Assembly: GCA_963789215.1 (NCBI GenBank)
Contig: CAWBJY010000002.1
Span: 372,001 to 436,000, forward strand
Direction of reading: 5' to 3'
Source of the DNA: Phormidesmis sp963789215
GTDB taxonomy: Bacteria; Cyanobacteriota; Cyanobacteriia; Phormidesmidales; Phormidesmidaceae
Length of the DNA: 64,000 nt
The notes beneath the pieces are model-generated. The model did no database searches. It was not told the origin of the DNA and was given only the letters and a program-made list of their open reading frames with translations. Both the position numbers and the translations under genes were made by a program. This document shows, piece by piece, positions 51,719 to 59,956 of the stretch. Positions within the stretch are counted from its first letter, which is position 1. Each line of letters starts with the position of its first letter.

Positions 51719-52111
51719 ATGGCCACCTGGCAATGCGTTAAAAACTGCGGTGCCTGCTGCCAGCTCGACCCGGCAGATCGCCCAGACCTAGCAGATTATC
51801 TATCGCCTGCCGATCTGGCACTGTATATGAGCATGGTGGGTGAAGACGGCTGGTGTATTAATTACAGCAAAGCGGATCGCAACTGTCAGATTTATGACGA
51901 TCGGCCCAGTTTTTGTCGGGTACAGCCAGATACTTTTGCGCGGCTTTACGATATTCAGCCTAAAGAACTCAACGATTTTGCGATTGACTGCTGCGAGCAG
52001 CAAATTACGGGCGTTTACGGCAATCGCAGCGAGGAAATGGATCGATTCTACGAAGCCGTGGGTATAGAGAGCCATGTGATTGAAATTGTAGGCGAAGCCG
52101 ACTCGGAATAG
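51719..52111 (+). CDS. YkgJ-family cysteine-cluster protein
   Basis: The product has 130 residues. Eight cysteines form the YkgJ pattern: WQCVKNCGACCQLDP near the start, WCINYSKADRNCQIYDDRPS then FCRVQP in the middle, and IDCCEQQITG later, predicted to bind zinc or an iron-sulfur cluster. The N-terminus is not a signal peptide, so the protein is soluble. The role of the family is unknown; in cyanobacteria close relatives are conserved next to varied genes. The ATG at 51719 has no strong Shine-Dalgarno. It is 87 bp upstream of the first Mn-exporter half gene in the same direction, so it may share the transcript. Confidence 0.85.
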   Translation: MATWQCVKNCGACCQLDPADRPDLADYLSPADLALYMSMVGEDGWCINYSKADRNCQIYDDRPSFCRVQPDTFARLYDIQPKELNDFAIDCCEQQITGVYGNRSEEMDRFYEAVGIESHVIEIVGEADSE

Positions 52112-52198
52112 CGAATTTTTGAGCCTTTGGCTATTAATGGGCATTGCGATTATCGACGAGTTTGCAGATAATGAAACAACTATGAAATTGCGCTTGCT

Positions 52199-52633
52199 GT
52201 GACCTCTTCCGATTCTTCTGCGACGGATGCCGCTCAAATAAGCACCCCCTCGGATGCCGACTCAACGAGTGAAGTCGAAATTGACGCCTCGCTTTTGGTA
52301 GAAGATTCGGCCGTTGCTGAGGTGATTGCCGCCGCCAAAAACTCGGACTCAAAAGGATTCTGGGGCGTATTTGCCTCTACCTTCATCACTATTTTTCTAG
52401 CTGAACTAGGCGACAAAACTCAAGTAACCACAATGCTGATGAGCGCGGAATCGCAGTCGCCGCTAACTGTGTTTGCCGGGGCGGGTTCAGCGCTGATTGC
52501 GACTAGCCTAGTCGGTGTGCTTTTAGGAAGATGGCTATCGACTCGCGTTTCACCCGAAACTTTAGATGTCTGCGCGGGTATTTTGCTTTTGCTCATTACC
52601 ATTGGGCTAGTCGGAGATATCGTCGGTCAGTGA
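52199..52633 (+). CDS. UPF0016/GDT1 (TMEM165-like) half-size Mn exporter subunit, first
   Basis: The product has 144 residues, starting at GTG 52199. After an acidic 55-residue N-terminus come three transmembrane helices with the family motif ExGDKT in FLAELGDKTQVTTMLM. Proteins of this family move Mn2+ or Ca2+ against H+; the Synechocystis single-chain version (Mnx) has two such repeats. Here each repeat is a separate gene, this one and the next at 52667, 33 bp apart, so a heterodimer would make the functional transporter. Plasma or thylakoid membrane. It likely keeps cytoplasmic Mn low while supplying Mn for photosystem II. Confidence 0.88.
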   Translation: MTSSDSSATDAAQISTPSDADSTSEVEIDASLLVEDSAVAEVIAAAKNSDSKGFWGVFASTFITIFLAELGDKTQVTTMLMSAESQSPLTVFAGAGSALIATSLVGVLLGRWLSTRVSPETLDVCAGILLLLITIGLVGDIVGQ

Positions 52634-52666
52634 GTTAAATTTACGTTTTAAAAGGGCAGGGCTAGG

Positions 52667-52951
52667 ATGGATTTTCAACTTTTTATCGTGAGCTTTGCAG
52701 CCGTTTTTGTGTCGGAGCTAGGGGATAAGAGCCAGTTGGCGGCGATCGCACTTGGCGGCTCCTCGTCCTCTCCCAAAGCAGTCTTCTTTGGCACTTGCGC
52801 CGCCTTACTCCTCGCCTCTGGCCTCAGCGTCCTTCTCGGTGAGAGTACCGCTCTGTTCCTGCCCGAAAAAATTGTCAAGGGCGTTGCCGCAATTGGATTT
52901 GGGCTACTAGCGGTTCGCCTTTTATGGCCAGATGATGAAGCTGAAAGCTAA
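52667..52951 (+). CDS. UPF0016/GDT1 (TMEM165-like) half-size Mn exporter subunit, second
   Basis: The product has 94 residues. The ATG at 52667 gives MDFQLFIVSFAAVFVSELGD, with the second ExGDK(T/S) motif in VSELGDKSQLAAIALGG. Three transmembrane helices and no extra domains are seen. It is the partner of the preceding gene (33-bp spacer); both motifs are needed in the single-chain homologues. A perfect terminator hairpin follows at 52984-53022. I recall this two-gene form being described in Anabaena as hemi manganese exchangers. Confidence 0.9.
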   Translation: MDFQLFIVSFAAVFVSELGDKSQLAAIALGGSSSSPKAVFFGTCAALLLASGLSVLLGESTALFLPEKIVKGVAAIGFGLLAVRLLWPDDEAES

Positions 52952-52983
52952 TAGCCTTAGTTTTATTGATCGTAACGGTCGTA

Positions 52984-53022
52984 AAAATCCCGATGCAGAT
53001 CGAAGGTCTACATCGGGATTTT
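52984..53022. terminator. Bidirectional terminator
   Basis: AAAATCCCGATG (52984-52995) pairs perfectly with CATCGGGATTTT (53011-53022) around a 15-base loop, with A- and T-runs on both sides. It separates the exporter operon from the convergent membrane-protein gene. Confidence 0.9.
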
Positions 53023-53063
53023 CATTTTATTTCATTCTAGAAAATGCAGTATCTAGAGTACGA

Positions 53064-53594
53064 CTAGAAAGCGGCTTTAATGTCTCGATAGCACAGCTTC
53101 ACTAGCCAAGCGGCAGCGACTAGCTTGAGTCCTTCGAGCCCCCAATACAGTAAATGCATTGTGCCCATTGCGTTCGGCGCTTCGGCTGAGTCAACGAATT
53201 GGAGGCCCAGAGCGCTCATTTGAGGGGTGAAAATGTAGGTATACAGGAGTGCGATCGCCAGCAGCGCTCCGCTAGTTACCAGCGCCCACCGACTTTGCGA
53301 ACCGCTTTCGAGTACGACAAACTGCCCGCGCCGGTTGCCCTGAGTCTGCTGACGCAAAACGAGCAGTCCCGTTAAAATTGCCGCCGCGCAAAGCACTTCT
53401 ACCCGGTTAAATAGCCAAAACATACTGTAGCTAGCGGTTGCAAAATTAGGCCCTTCCATCATGCCGGACTCATACATCATCGGCATCATAAAGAAGTCGA
53501 GCAAAACGCTGCTGCTTAACCAAAACGTAGCGACTAAAAGGACGAGCGCGTCCCAGCTAAACTGATTGCGGGAAAGCCTGGAGATATTTGCCAT
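53064..53594 (-). CDS. Conserved membrane protein, DUF4149-like
   Basis: The product has 176 residues. Four transmembrane helices are expected (ALVLLVATFWLSSSVLLDFF, VEVLCAAAILTGLLVL, ALVTSGALLAIALLYTYIF, LEGLKLVAAAWLVKL). The motif LLDFFMMPMMYESGMM and the phrase FNRVEVLCA resemble the DUF4149/TMEM205-like family, though I hold this only loosely. The function is unknown. The ATG is at 53594. It is read towards the Mn-exporter operon and is separated from it by the bidirectional terminator. Confidence 0.75.
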   Translation of the reverse strand: MANISRLSRNQFSWDALVLLVATFWLSSSVLLDFFMMPMMYESGMMEGPNFATASYSMFWLFNRVEVLCAAAILTGLLVLRQQTQGNRRGQFVVLESGSQSRWALVTSGALLAIALLYTYIFTPQMSALGLQFVDSAEAPNAMGTMHLLYWGLEGLKLVAAAWLVKLCYRDIKAAF

Positions 53595-53928
53595 TACTAT
53601 CTTTGAAAAATGGATTTGTTCCTTTTACTCTAGCGAAGGAAATCTTTGACGCAGGCAAATGCTAAGCAGTCATACAAATAAATTCTCGTTGCGTTACAAA
53701 AGCAGAGCGGCACATGCTTTGCATTGCCTTAGCCTGCTCTCAATTTGACTGAGACTCTCGGTAAGATAGGCATCTTGTCTTTCCGTTCCAATTGTTTTGG
53801 ATACTCATTGTCCTAGATATACTCATTGTCTTAGATATAAAGAGAACGCCTGCGATCGCAATAGAAAAGCCTTGCCGGGTTAGCAGCAAGGCTCTTACTC
53901 AGTCGAACAGCCTGCAAGGCATCAAACC
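53595..53928. other. Gene-free region between the DUF4149-like gene and rpoC2
   Basis: No gene is seen. An 18-bp duplication (ATACTCATTGTCCTAGAT and ATACTCATTGTCTTAGAT) lies at 53801-53836, and the rpoC2 terminator at 53865-53893. The promoter of the 53064 gene should lie at its 5' end. Confidence 0.6.
53865..53893 (-). terminator. Intrinsic terminator of the rpoB-rpoC1-rpoC2 operon
   Basis: On the minus strand AGCCTTGC and GCAAGGCT (53868-53893) form an 8-bp stem, followed by TTTTC. It lies 36 bp after the rpoC2 stop. Confidence 0.85.
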
Positions 53929-56900
53929 CTACAGCAAAGGACTCTTGTCATCAATCAGGCCATCGCCACCAATGAGCCCAGGTGTTTTGGCGTCGCCTTC
54001 CGCAGGTTTTTTCTCATTGCCGCCGATCATCCCGTCGCCAGCGAGCATATCTAGCCCACCTTCACGGTCATAAGCGCGCGCCGTGCGATCATCTAACACC
54101 ATGTCCTGAAGCGCCATGTCACTACCCAGGAAGGTTCCGTCAAACGACGTATCTACCTCAGGGGAAGACGGCTCTTCATAAGCATTGAAGCCCGTACCCG
54201 CTGGAATCAAGCGACCAATAATCACGTTCTCCTTCAGGCCACGCAGCCAGTCAGACTTACCTTCAATTGCCGCCTCAGTAAGTACACGAGTCGTCTCTTG
54301 GAAACTCGCCGCCGAGATGAAGCTGTCGGTATTCAAGGAGGCCTTGGTGATGCCTAACAGCACTGGCGTGTAGTCAGCTGGAGCCATACCCGTAATTGAC
54401 ATCGCTTCGTTCACCTGCTCAAGCTGACGAATCTCAACTAGCTCGCCTGGGAGCATGGTCGTGTCACCGCCATCTTCCACCCGCGCTTTAGAGGTCATCT
54501 GTCGAACAATTACCTCAATGTGCTTATCTGAAATGTCGATGCCCTGAGACTGGTATACCGACTGCACTTCGTTCACCAAGAACGACTGCACCTGCTCCAG
54601 ACTCAGCATCGCCGCATCATGCGTGCCTTTGTTCTCCTTGAAGTACTTATAGAACACTTCTAGAATCTGGTGAGGATTAGAAGGGCCATCTGTGAGCGCC
54701 TCGCCCGTGGTCACCTTTTGGCCGTCACCGATTACCAGGTTTTGGCCAGGCGTCACCGGATAGTCAGTCACAACGCCGTCGCTTTCAACCACCTTAATCT
54801 CAACGGTTTCGTCCTCGGCATAGACCACTTGGGCCATTCCTGGACGCTCCGCTAGGATGCAGGCTTCTTTTGGCTTACGGGCTTCTAACAGCTCTTCAAT
54901 ACGCGGTAAACCCTGAATGATGTCTCCCGTCTTAGCCCGCTCAAACACTAGCAGCACTAGGTTGTCACCTCGCTGTACCAGGTCGCCGTTCTCAATATGG
55001 AGTACTGCTCCAGTCGATACGCGATAAGGACGGGCAATTCGCATGACGATCTCGCTGTCGCTTGCCGAAATCACCTGGCCAGAATCAGGCGAGATAACGC
55101 CTTCTGCAATCTGGGTGTTGTCTACGAGCAAGTCGCCTTCAGAGACCGTTGGGCTATTGCCATTAGTGGCAATGGTTACGCGGTCGGCGTCCCGGACGAC
55201 TAGAACACGTCGTACCGATTCGAGATCTTGACGAATACCGCGAATTTCTCCAGCTTCCTTGCAGCGAATTTCAGTTCGCGCAATCACCGCGCCTGGCTCA
55301 ATGGCATCGCCATCTTGTACTAGCAGCCGAGTTCGCGTACTGCCTTGCGTTTGGTCAGCGTCAATGTCGCGACGTACCACCAGGGTTTCTAGCACCACTA
55401 ACTGTAAGCGCTTGGGCGATTCTTCGTCGTCCTCATCATCTGCTTTTAGCTCAATGTCCGCAGAGAGCTGAGCGCCACCCTCATCGATTTCGAGCACTAG
55501 CTGAGTCCGCAGAATTTCTAATCCTTCTACGGCCTTTACGCGCTCACCATCTTTGTAGAGAATTCGCTGAATTGCCCGCAGATTAATCGACTTATCGTCG
55601 CTATCGCTAACGGAGTCCTGGCTAGGAACCTTTGCCTCATCAGGCACTTCAAATTCCTGCACGGGGCGCAGCAATAGCGCCATGCCTTCAGGCGTTTCGA
55701 CATACTCTACGTAGCGCAGCGCGTCGGCAACGACCCCCGGCATGACTTCTTCACCCGCGTTGACGATAGTGCCGCTCTTGCTTTCGTCCACATCTGGGCT
55801 GTCCACCATGTGGATATCGCCAGGGCGAATCACAATCTCACGCAGAATGTCGTTCTTTTGCGTTACTTCCACCACGCCGCTGGTCTGGCAGAAGATATCT
55901 TTAACGACTTCTGTTCCGGCTTCAATGAACTGGCCGCTCTCTACCATCAGCAGAGAAATGTCCTTGTTCACCTCGTGGGCTTCTTCTGGAATCCACAAAA
56001 TGGTTCCACCTTTGACCACCTCATAACCGTTTTTAGCTTTGCCGCGCTTAGCGACTTCTACGCCCGCAAACTTGATGATGCCGCCGGTTTGTGTGCGGTA
56101 GGTATCATCAACTAGCTCAGCGACCACCTGATTGTTGGTGACTTTAGTGCCTGGCGTTGCGTTTAAGGAGAAACGCTGGCCATTGCCTGTTGTTAGAAAG
56201 TAGTGCTCACGGCCCTGACCGCTTTCTACAACGACTTCCGATTTGTCTAGCTGCACAGATGCCGTGATGATTTCGACTTCGCGGCCACCTTTACCGTCAG
56301 TAGAGGTACTGGTAAGTCGAACGATGCCGCCGCGCTCGGTCATGAGCTTGGTTTCGGCTAGTACACCTTGTTCGTCTACGCGATCGCCGTTCTTAACGAC
56401 AGGCTCAGCACCCGGCGGCAAGTTATACACTTCGCCCGAGAGCACCCATAGCAATCCACCCCTTTGAGCGAGGCGAGTCATGTTTCCCTGTCGGTCGGTT
56501 TTCTCTTCTTGCACCAATCCTTCAAAGATAACCTCGCCCGACAAATCAGAGGTTACGTCCTTACTAGCTTTTTCCGTTACCTTTCGGACTCGGCTAGTAC
56601 TTGGCATCTCAGCAATCATCTCGCCTTTTTGAATTTCGTCGCCATCTTTAGCGAACAAAATGGCACCTTGCGGTAGCGAAACGTTGTATTCCTTGCCGTT
56701 TGACTCAATTGCGATTTGGCCGTTCGCTTCTAGTACTAGCGCGTCTTCACCGTGGCGCGTTCTAAACGGACGAATGCGCAGCTGATCAACCGGGATCTTA
56801 ATCGTACCCGTGCGTTTCGCCGTGACTTGAGGCGCGAGTTCTCCAGTAAAGGTTCCACCCGTGTGGAATGTCCGCATCGTGAGCTGAGTACCTGGCTCGC

Positions 56901-57900
56901 CGATAGACTGCGCTGCAATAATGCCGACGGCCTCACCGAGATCAACCATGTGAGAATGCGCCAAGCTCCAGCCGTAGCAGTGCTGGCATACAGAGCGAGC
57001 GGCTTCGCAAGTCAGTGCGGAACGGGCTTTTACTTCCTTAACTTTAGCGTCGCCAATGGCCTTGGTTAAATCGTCTGTAATAGCTTGGTTACGAGCGACA
57101 ATGACTTCGCCGGTTTTGGGGTGCACCACGTCTTCCGCGGGCACTCGGCCTAGGAGCCTATCTTTTAGGGGAATCAGTACCCGTTCGCCATCTGTCATCG
57201 GGCGCACGGGAATGTAACGGTCTGTGCCGCAGTCAATCTCGCGCACAATTACGTCTTGCGAAACGTCTACCAATCGGCGAGTCAAGTAGCCAGAGTCAGC
57301 GGTTCTTAGCGCCGTATCTACTAGTCCTTTGCGTGCGCCGTAAGATGAAATAATGTACTCGGTAACGGTCAGACCTTCTCGGAAGTTGGTCTTAATAGGC
57401 AAGTCAATGATCTCGCCTTGAGGGTTGGCCATCAGGCCACGCATACCGACCAACTGGCGCACCTGCGAGATATTTCCCCTGGCCCCCGAGTTGGACATCA
57501 TATACACCGAGTTCAAAGGATTGTTGTCGCGGAAGTTTTCCACCACTTTGTCTTTGAGGTGCTCGCTGGTTTCATTCCAGGTGTCAATTACTTTCTGGAA
57601 ACGCTCAACTTCAGTAATTTCGCCTCGGGTATAGCGCTCTTCAGTATCGCGAATTTCTTCTTCAGCGGTCTCTAGCATCGCCTTCTTACTAGGCGGTACT
57701 TCAAGGTCGTTTACGCTGATAGATACGCCTGCTTTGGTCGCGTACTTAAAGCCAAGACTTTTGATCTCGTCTGCCATTACGGCAGTACGGGCGGTGCCGT
57801 AATGCTCAAACGACCAGGAAACTAGATTTTTTAGCTGCTTTTTATCAATGGTGCGGTTGCGAAATACAACGGGTCTTTTAGCGTCGCCTTGCTCAGTCAT
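53929..57900 (-). CDS. rpoC2: RNA polymerase beta' subunit, C-terminal part (RpoC2)
   Basis: The 1323-residue product corresponds to the C-terminal two-thirds of bacterial beta'. The rim-helix/zinc region CEAARSVCQHCYGWSLAHSH and the trigger loop AVGIIAAQSIGEPGTQLTMR, then TFHTGG are clear. A long beta-rich insertion follows (about residues 345-970), made of repeated sandwich-like segments (GTIVNAGEEVMPGVVADALR); this is the large SI3 insertion of cyanobacteria. The conserved end includes FKENKGTHDAAMLSLEQVQS and FISAASFQETTRVLTEAAIE. The tail after about 1245 is Asp/Gly-rich. The ATG is at 57900, 119 bp after rpoC1. It is the third gene of the operon. Confidence 0.98.
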   Translation of the reverse strand: MTEQGDAKRPVVFRNRTIDKKQLKNLVSWSFEHYGTARTAVMADEIKSLGFKYATKAGVSISVNDLEVPPSKKAMLETAEEEIRDTEERYTRGEITEVERFQKVIDTWNETSEHLKDKVVENFRDNNPLNSVYMMSNSGARGNISQVRQLVGMRGLMANPQGEIIDLPIKTNFREGLTVTEYIISSYGARKGLVDTALRTADSGYLTRRLVDVSQDVIVREIDCGTDRYIPVRPMTDGERVLIPLKDRLLGRVPAEDVVHPKTGEVIVARNQAITDDLTKAIGDAKVKEVKARSALTCEAARSVCQHCYGWSLAHSHMVDLGEAVGIIAAQSIGEPGTQLTMRTFHTGGTFTGELAPQVTAKRTGTIKIPVDQLRIRPFRTRHGEDALVLEANGQIAIESNGKEYNVSLPQGAILFAKDGDEIQKGEMIAEMPSTSRVRKVTEKASKDVTSDLSGEVIFEGLVQEEKTDRQGNMTRLAQRGGLLWVLSGEVYNLPPGAEPVVKNGDRVDEQGVLAETKLMTERGGIVRLTSTSTDGKGGREVEIITASVQLDKSEVVVESGQGREHYFLTTGNGQRFSLNATPGTKVTNNQVVAELVDDTYRTQTGGIIKFAGVEVAKRGKAKNGYEVVKGGTILWIPEEAHEVNKDISLLMVESGQFIEAGTEVVKDIFCQTSGVVEVTQKNDILREIVIRPGDIHMVDSPDVDESKSGTIVNAGEEVMPGVVADALRYVEYVETPEGMALLLRPVQEFEVPDEAKVPSQDSVSDSDDKSINLRAIQRILYKDGERVKAVEGLEILRTQLVLEIDEGGAQLSADIELKADDEDDEESPKRLQLVVLETLVVRRDIDADQTQGSTRTRLLVQDGDAIEPGAVIARTEIRCKEAGEIRGIRQDLESVRRVLVVRDADRVTIATNGNSPTVSEGDLLVDNTQIAEGVISPDSGQVISASDSEIVMRIARPYRVSTGAVLHIENGDLVQRGDNLVLLVFERAKTGDIIQGLPRIEELLEARKPKEACILAERPGMAQVVYAEDETVEIKVVESDGVVTDYPVTPGQNLVIGDGQKVTTGEALTDGPSNPHQILEVFYKYFKENKGTHDAAMLSLEQVQSFLVNEVQSVYQSQGIDISDKHIEVIVRQMTSKARVEDGGDTTMLPGELVEIRQLEQVNEAMSITGMAPADYTPVLLGITKASLNTDSFISAASFQETTRVLTEAAIEGKSDWLRGLKENVIIGRLIPAGTGFNAYEEPSSPEVDTSFDGTFLGSDMALQDMVLDDRTARAYDREGGLDMLAGDGMIGGNEKKPAEGDAKTPGLIGGDGLIDDKSPLL

Positions 57901-57969
57901 GCTGTTCGGTTGCCCCTTAGAACTCTTTTGCTGCGGTTTGAAATACGGGTGGAGATGTCTGTTGCGAAG

Positions 57970-57998
57970 CCGCTGTGATGGATAAAGTCACACAGCGG
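57970..57998. other. Hairpin in the rpoC1-rpoC2 spacer
   Basis: CCGCTGTG (57970-57977) pairs with CACAGCGG (57991-57998) around a 13-base loop. In the operon direction (minus) no U-tract follows, so it is more likely an RNA processing or stability element than a terminator. On the plus strand it is followed by ATTTTCGTTTTT. Confidence 0.5.
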
Positions 57999-58019
57999 AT
58001 TTTCGTTTTTAACGGCTGT

Positions 58020-59897
58020 TTATTGAGCTAGTGCGCCTAGTACAGCGTGGTTGTAGATAATTCGGCCTGGTGTCGTTTCGACATATTGAGAAAGAACATT
58101 GCCTGATTCGTCTTCTCGTACTCGGCGGAATTTGTAGAGCTTGGTTGTAACGCCCGATGATTCGTCGGTGTTGACTTCTTTAGGCTCGCTGTCGTCTTCG
58201 TCGTTCTCAACGTCACCGATAAATCGCAGCCAAACTTTGGCGTGCAAATCGACGTTGCCCTGTTCGTAGGCTGCGATCGCATCTTCCATATTGGCAAAAT
58301 AACGCCCAGCCCCATTCTGCTTACTTGGGTTATCTGCCGTCAGGTAATAGCATCCCAGTACCATGTCTTGGCTCGGCGTAATAATTGGCCGACCCGTCGC
58401 AGGCGAAAGGATGTTGTTCGAAGCCAGCATTAGCAAACGCGCCTCAGACTGAGCCTCCAAAGAAAGCGGTACGTGCACTGCCATCTGGTCACCGTCAAAG
58501 TCAGCGTTAAACGCCGGACAGACCAGCGGGTGGAGCTGAATTGCTCGGCCTTCTACCATGATTGGCTCGAAGGCTTGAATTCCCAGTCTGTGCAGCGTGG
58601 GCGCTCGGTTCAGCATCACCGGGTGGTTCTGAATCACATCTTCGAGCACTTCCCACACGCTAGGATCGTTGCGCTGAATCAGCTTCTTCGCCGCCTTGAT
58701 GTTGTTCACTAGGCCCTGACGAATTAGGCGATGAATCACAAACGGCTGAAATAGCTCAATTGCCATCTCACGCGGTAGTCCGCACTGGTGAATCTTTAGA
58801 TTCGGGCCAACCACAATCACAGAACGACCCGAGTAATCAACTCGCTTACCCAGCAGGTTCTGACGGAATCGACCCTGCTTACCTTCGATAATGTCAGAGA
58901 GCGACTTCAGCGGTCGGTTGTTAGCACCGACCACCGTGCGTCCGCGGCGACCGTTATCAATGAGCGCGTCCACTGCCTCTTGCAGCATCCGCTTCTCGTT
59001 TCGAACGATGATCTCAGGCGCTAAAATCTCCTGCAATCTTGCCAGACGGTTATTTCGGTTAATAACGCGGCGATACAGGTCATTCAAGTCAGAGGTCGCA
59101 AAGCGGCCACCGTCCAACTGAACCATGGGTCGTAGGTCAGGCGGAATTACTGGAATCACGTCCAGCACCATCCACTCGGGCTTAGAGCCAGTCGCAATAA
59201 AGTTATCAATTACCCGCAGGCGCTTAATCAACTTGGCTCGCTTTTGACCTTTGGAAGTCGCAATCGTCTCCCGCAGTTGCTCAGCCGTTTCTTCTAACTG
59301 TAGGTCTTCTAGCAGTCGCATCAGCGCTTCTGCGCCAATTCCGACCTCAATACCTGCTAGCTGAGAATCTTCGTCATACAGCTGATCCTCAACTTCCATC
59401 CACTGATCTTCACTCAGCAGCTGCTTGTAAGTCAGGTTCTCTGCGTTACCTGGATCGAGCACAACATACGCGTTGAAGTAGACAATCTGCTCCACATCAC
59501 GCAGCGGCATATCCATCAAAATCGCGATGTAGCTAGGAATGCCTTTCAGATACCAAACGTGAGCGACTGGCGCTGCTAGTTTGATATAGCCCATGCGATG
59601 ACGGCGCACCCGAGACTCGGTAACTTCTACACCACAGCGCTCGCACACAATACCTCTGTGGCGTACACGCTTGTATTTACCACAGTGGCATTCCCAGTCC
59701 TTGGCAGGCCCGAAGATTCGCTCACAAAATAAGCCATCCATCTCTGGCTTCAGCGTTCTGTAGTTAATCGTCTCAGGTTTGGTGACTTCGCCTACGACTG
59801 TCCCATTAGGAAGCGTCCGCTCGCCCCAATCTCGAATTCGCTCTGGCGACGCGAGACCGATCTTTACATAGTCAAACCGCTGTTCTACTTTCGGCAT
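58020..59897 (-). CDS. rpoC1: RNA polymerase gamma subunit (RpoC1, N-terminal part of beta')
   Basis: The product has 625 residues. The N-terminal zinc finger is CHCGKYKRVRHRGIVCERCG, followed by VTESRVRRHRMGYIKLAAPV. The bridge between lobes has LLGKRVDYSGRSVIVVGPNL. The catalytic metal-binding motif reads NADFDGDQMAVHVPLS, whose three Asp chelate the active-site Mg. The split of beta' after this region is the cyanobacterial and chloroplast arrangement. The ATG is at 59897, 59 bp after the rpoB stop. It forms the core polymerase with rpoB and rpoC2. Confidence 0.98.
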   Translation of the reverse strand: MPKVEQRFDYVKIGLASPERIRDWGERTLPNGTVVGEVTKPETINYRTLKPEMDGLFCERIFGPAKDWECHCGKYKRVRHRGIVCERCGVEVTESRVRRHRMGYIKLAAPVAHVWYLKGIPSYIAILMDMPLRDVEQIVYFNAYVVLDPGNAENLTYKQLLSEDQWMEVEDQLYDEDSQLAGIEVGIGAEALMRLLEDLQLEETAEQLRETIATSKGQKRAKLIKRLRVIDNFIATGSKPEWMVLDVIPVIPPDLRPMVQLDGGRFATSDLNDLYRRVINRNNRLARLQEILAPEIIVRNEKRMLQEAVDALIDNGRRGRTVVGANNRPLKSLSDIIEGKQGRFRQNLLGKRVDYSGRSVIVVGPNLKIHQCGLPREMAIELFQPFVIHRLIRQGLVNNIKAAKKLIQRNDPSVWEVLEDVIQNHPVMLNRAPTLHRLGIQAFEPIMVEGRAIQLHPLVCPAFNADFDGDQMAVHVPLSLEAQSEARLLMLASNNILSPATGRPIITPSQDMVLGCYYLTADNPSKQNGAGRYFANMEDAIAAYEQGNVDLHAKVWLRFIGDVENDEDDSEPKEVNTDESSGVTTKLYKFRRVREDESGNVLSQYVETTPGRIIYNHAVLGALAQ

Positions 59898-59956
59898 TCT
59901 TTCTCTTTTCCTACAACTTGACTGACGTTCTCAATACTTGCTCAACTCAACCGCGA

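Noticed and set aside
52100..52198. Mn riboswitch (yybP-ykoY) ahead of the exporter genes
   Set aside because: No yybP-ykoY-like stems or consensus loops could be seen in the short leader.
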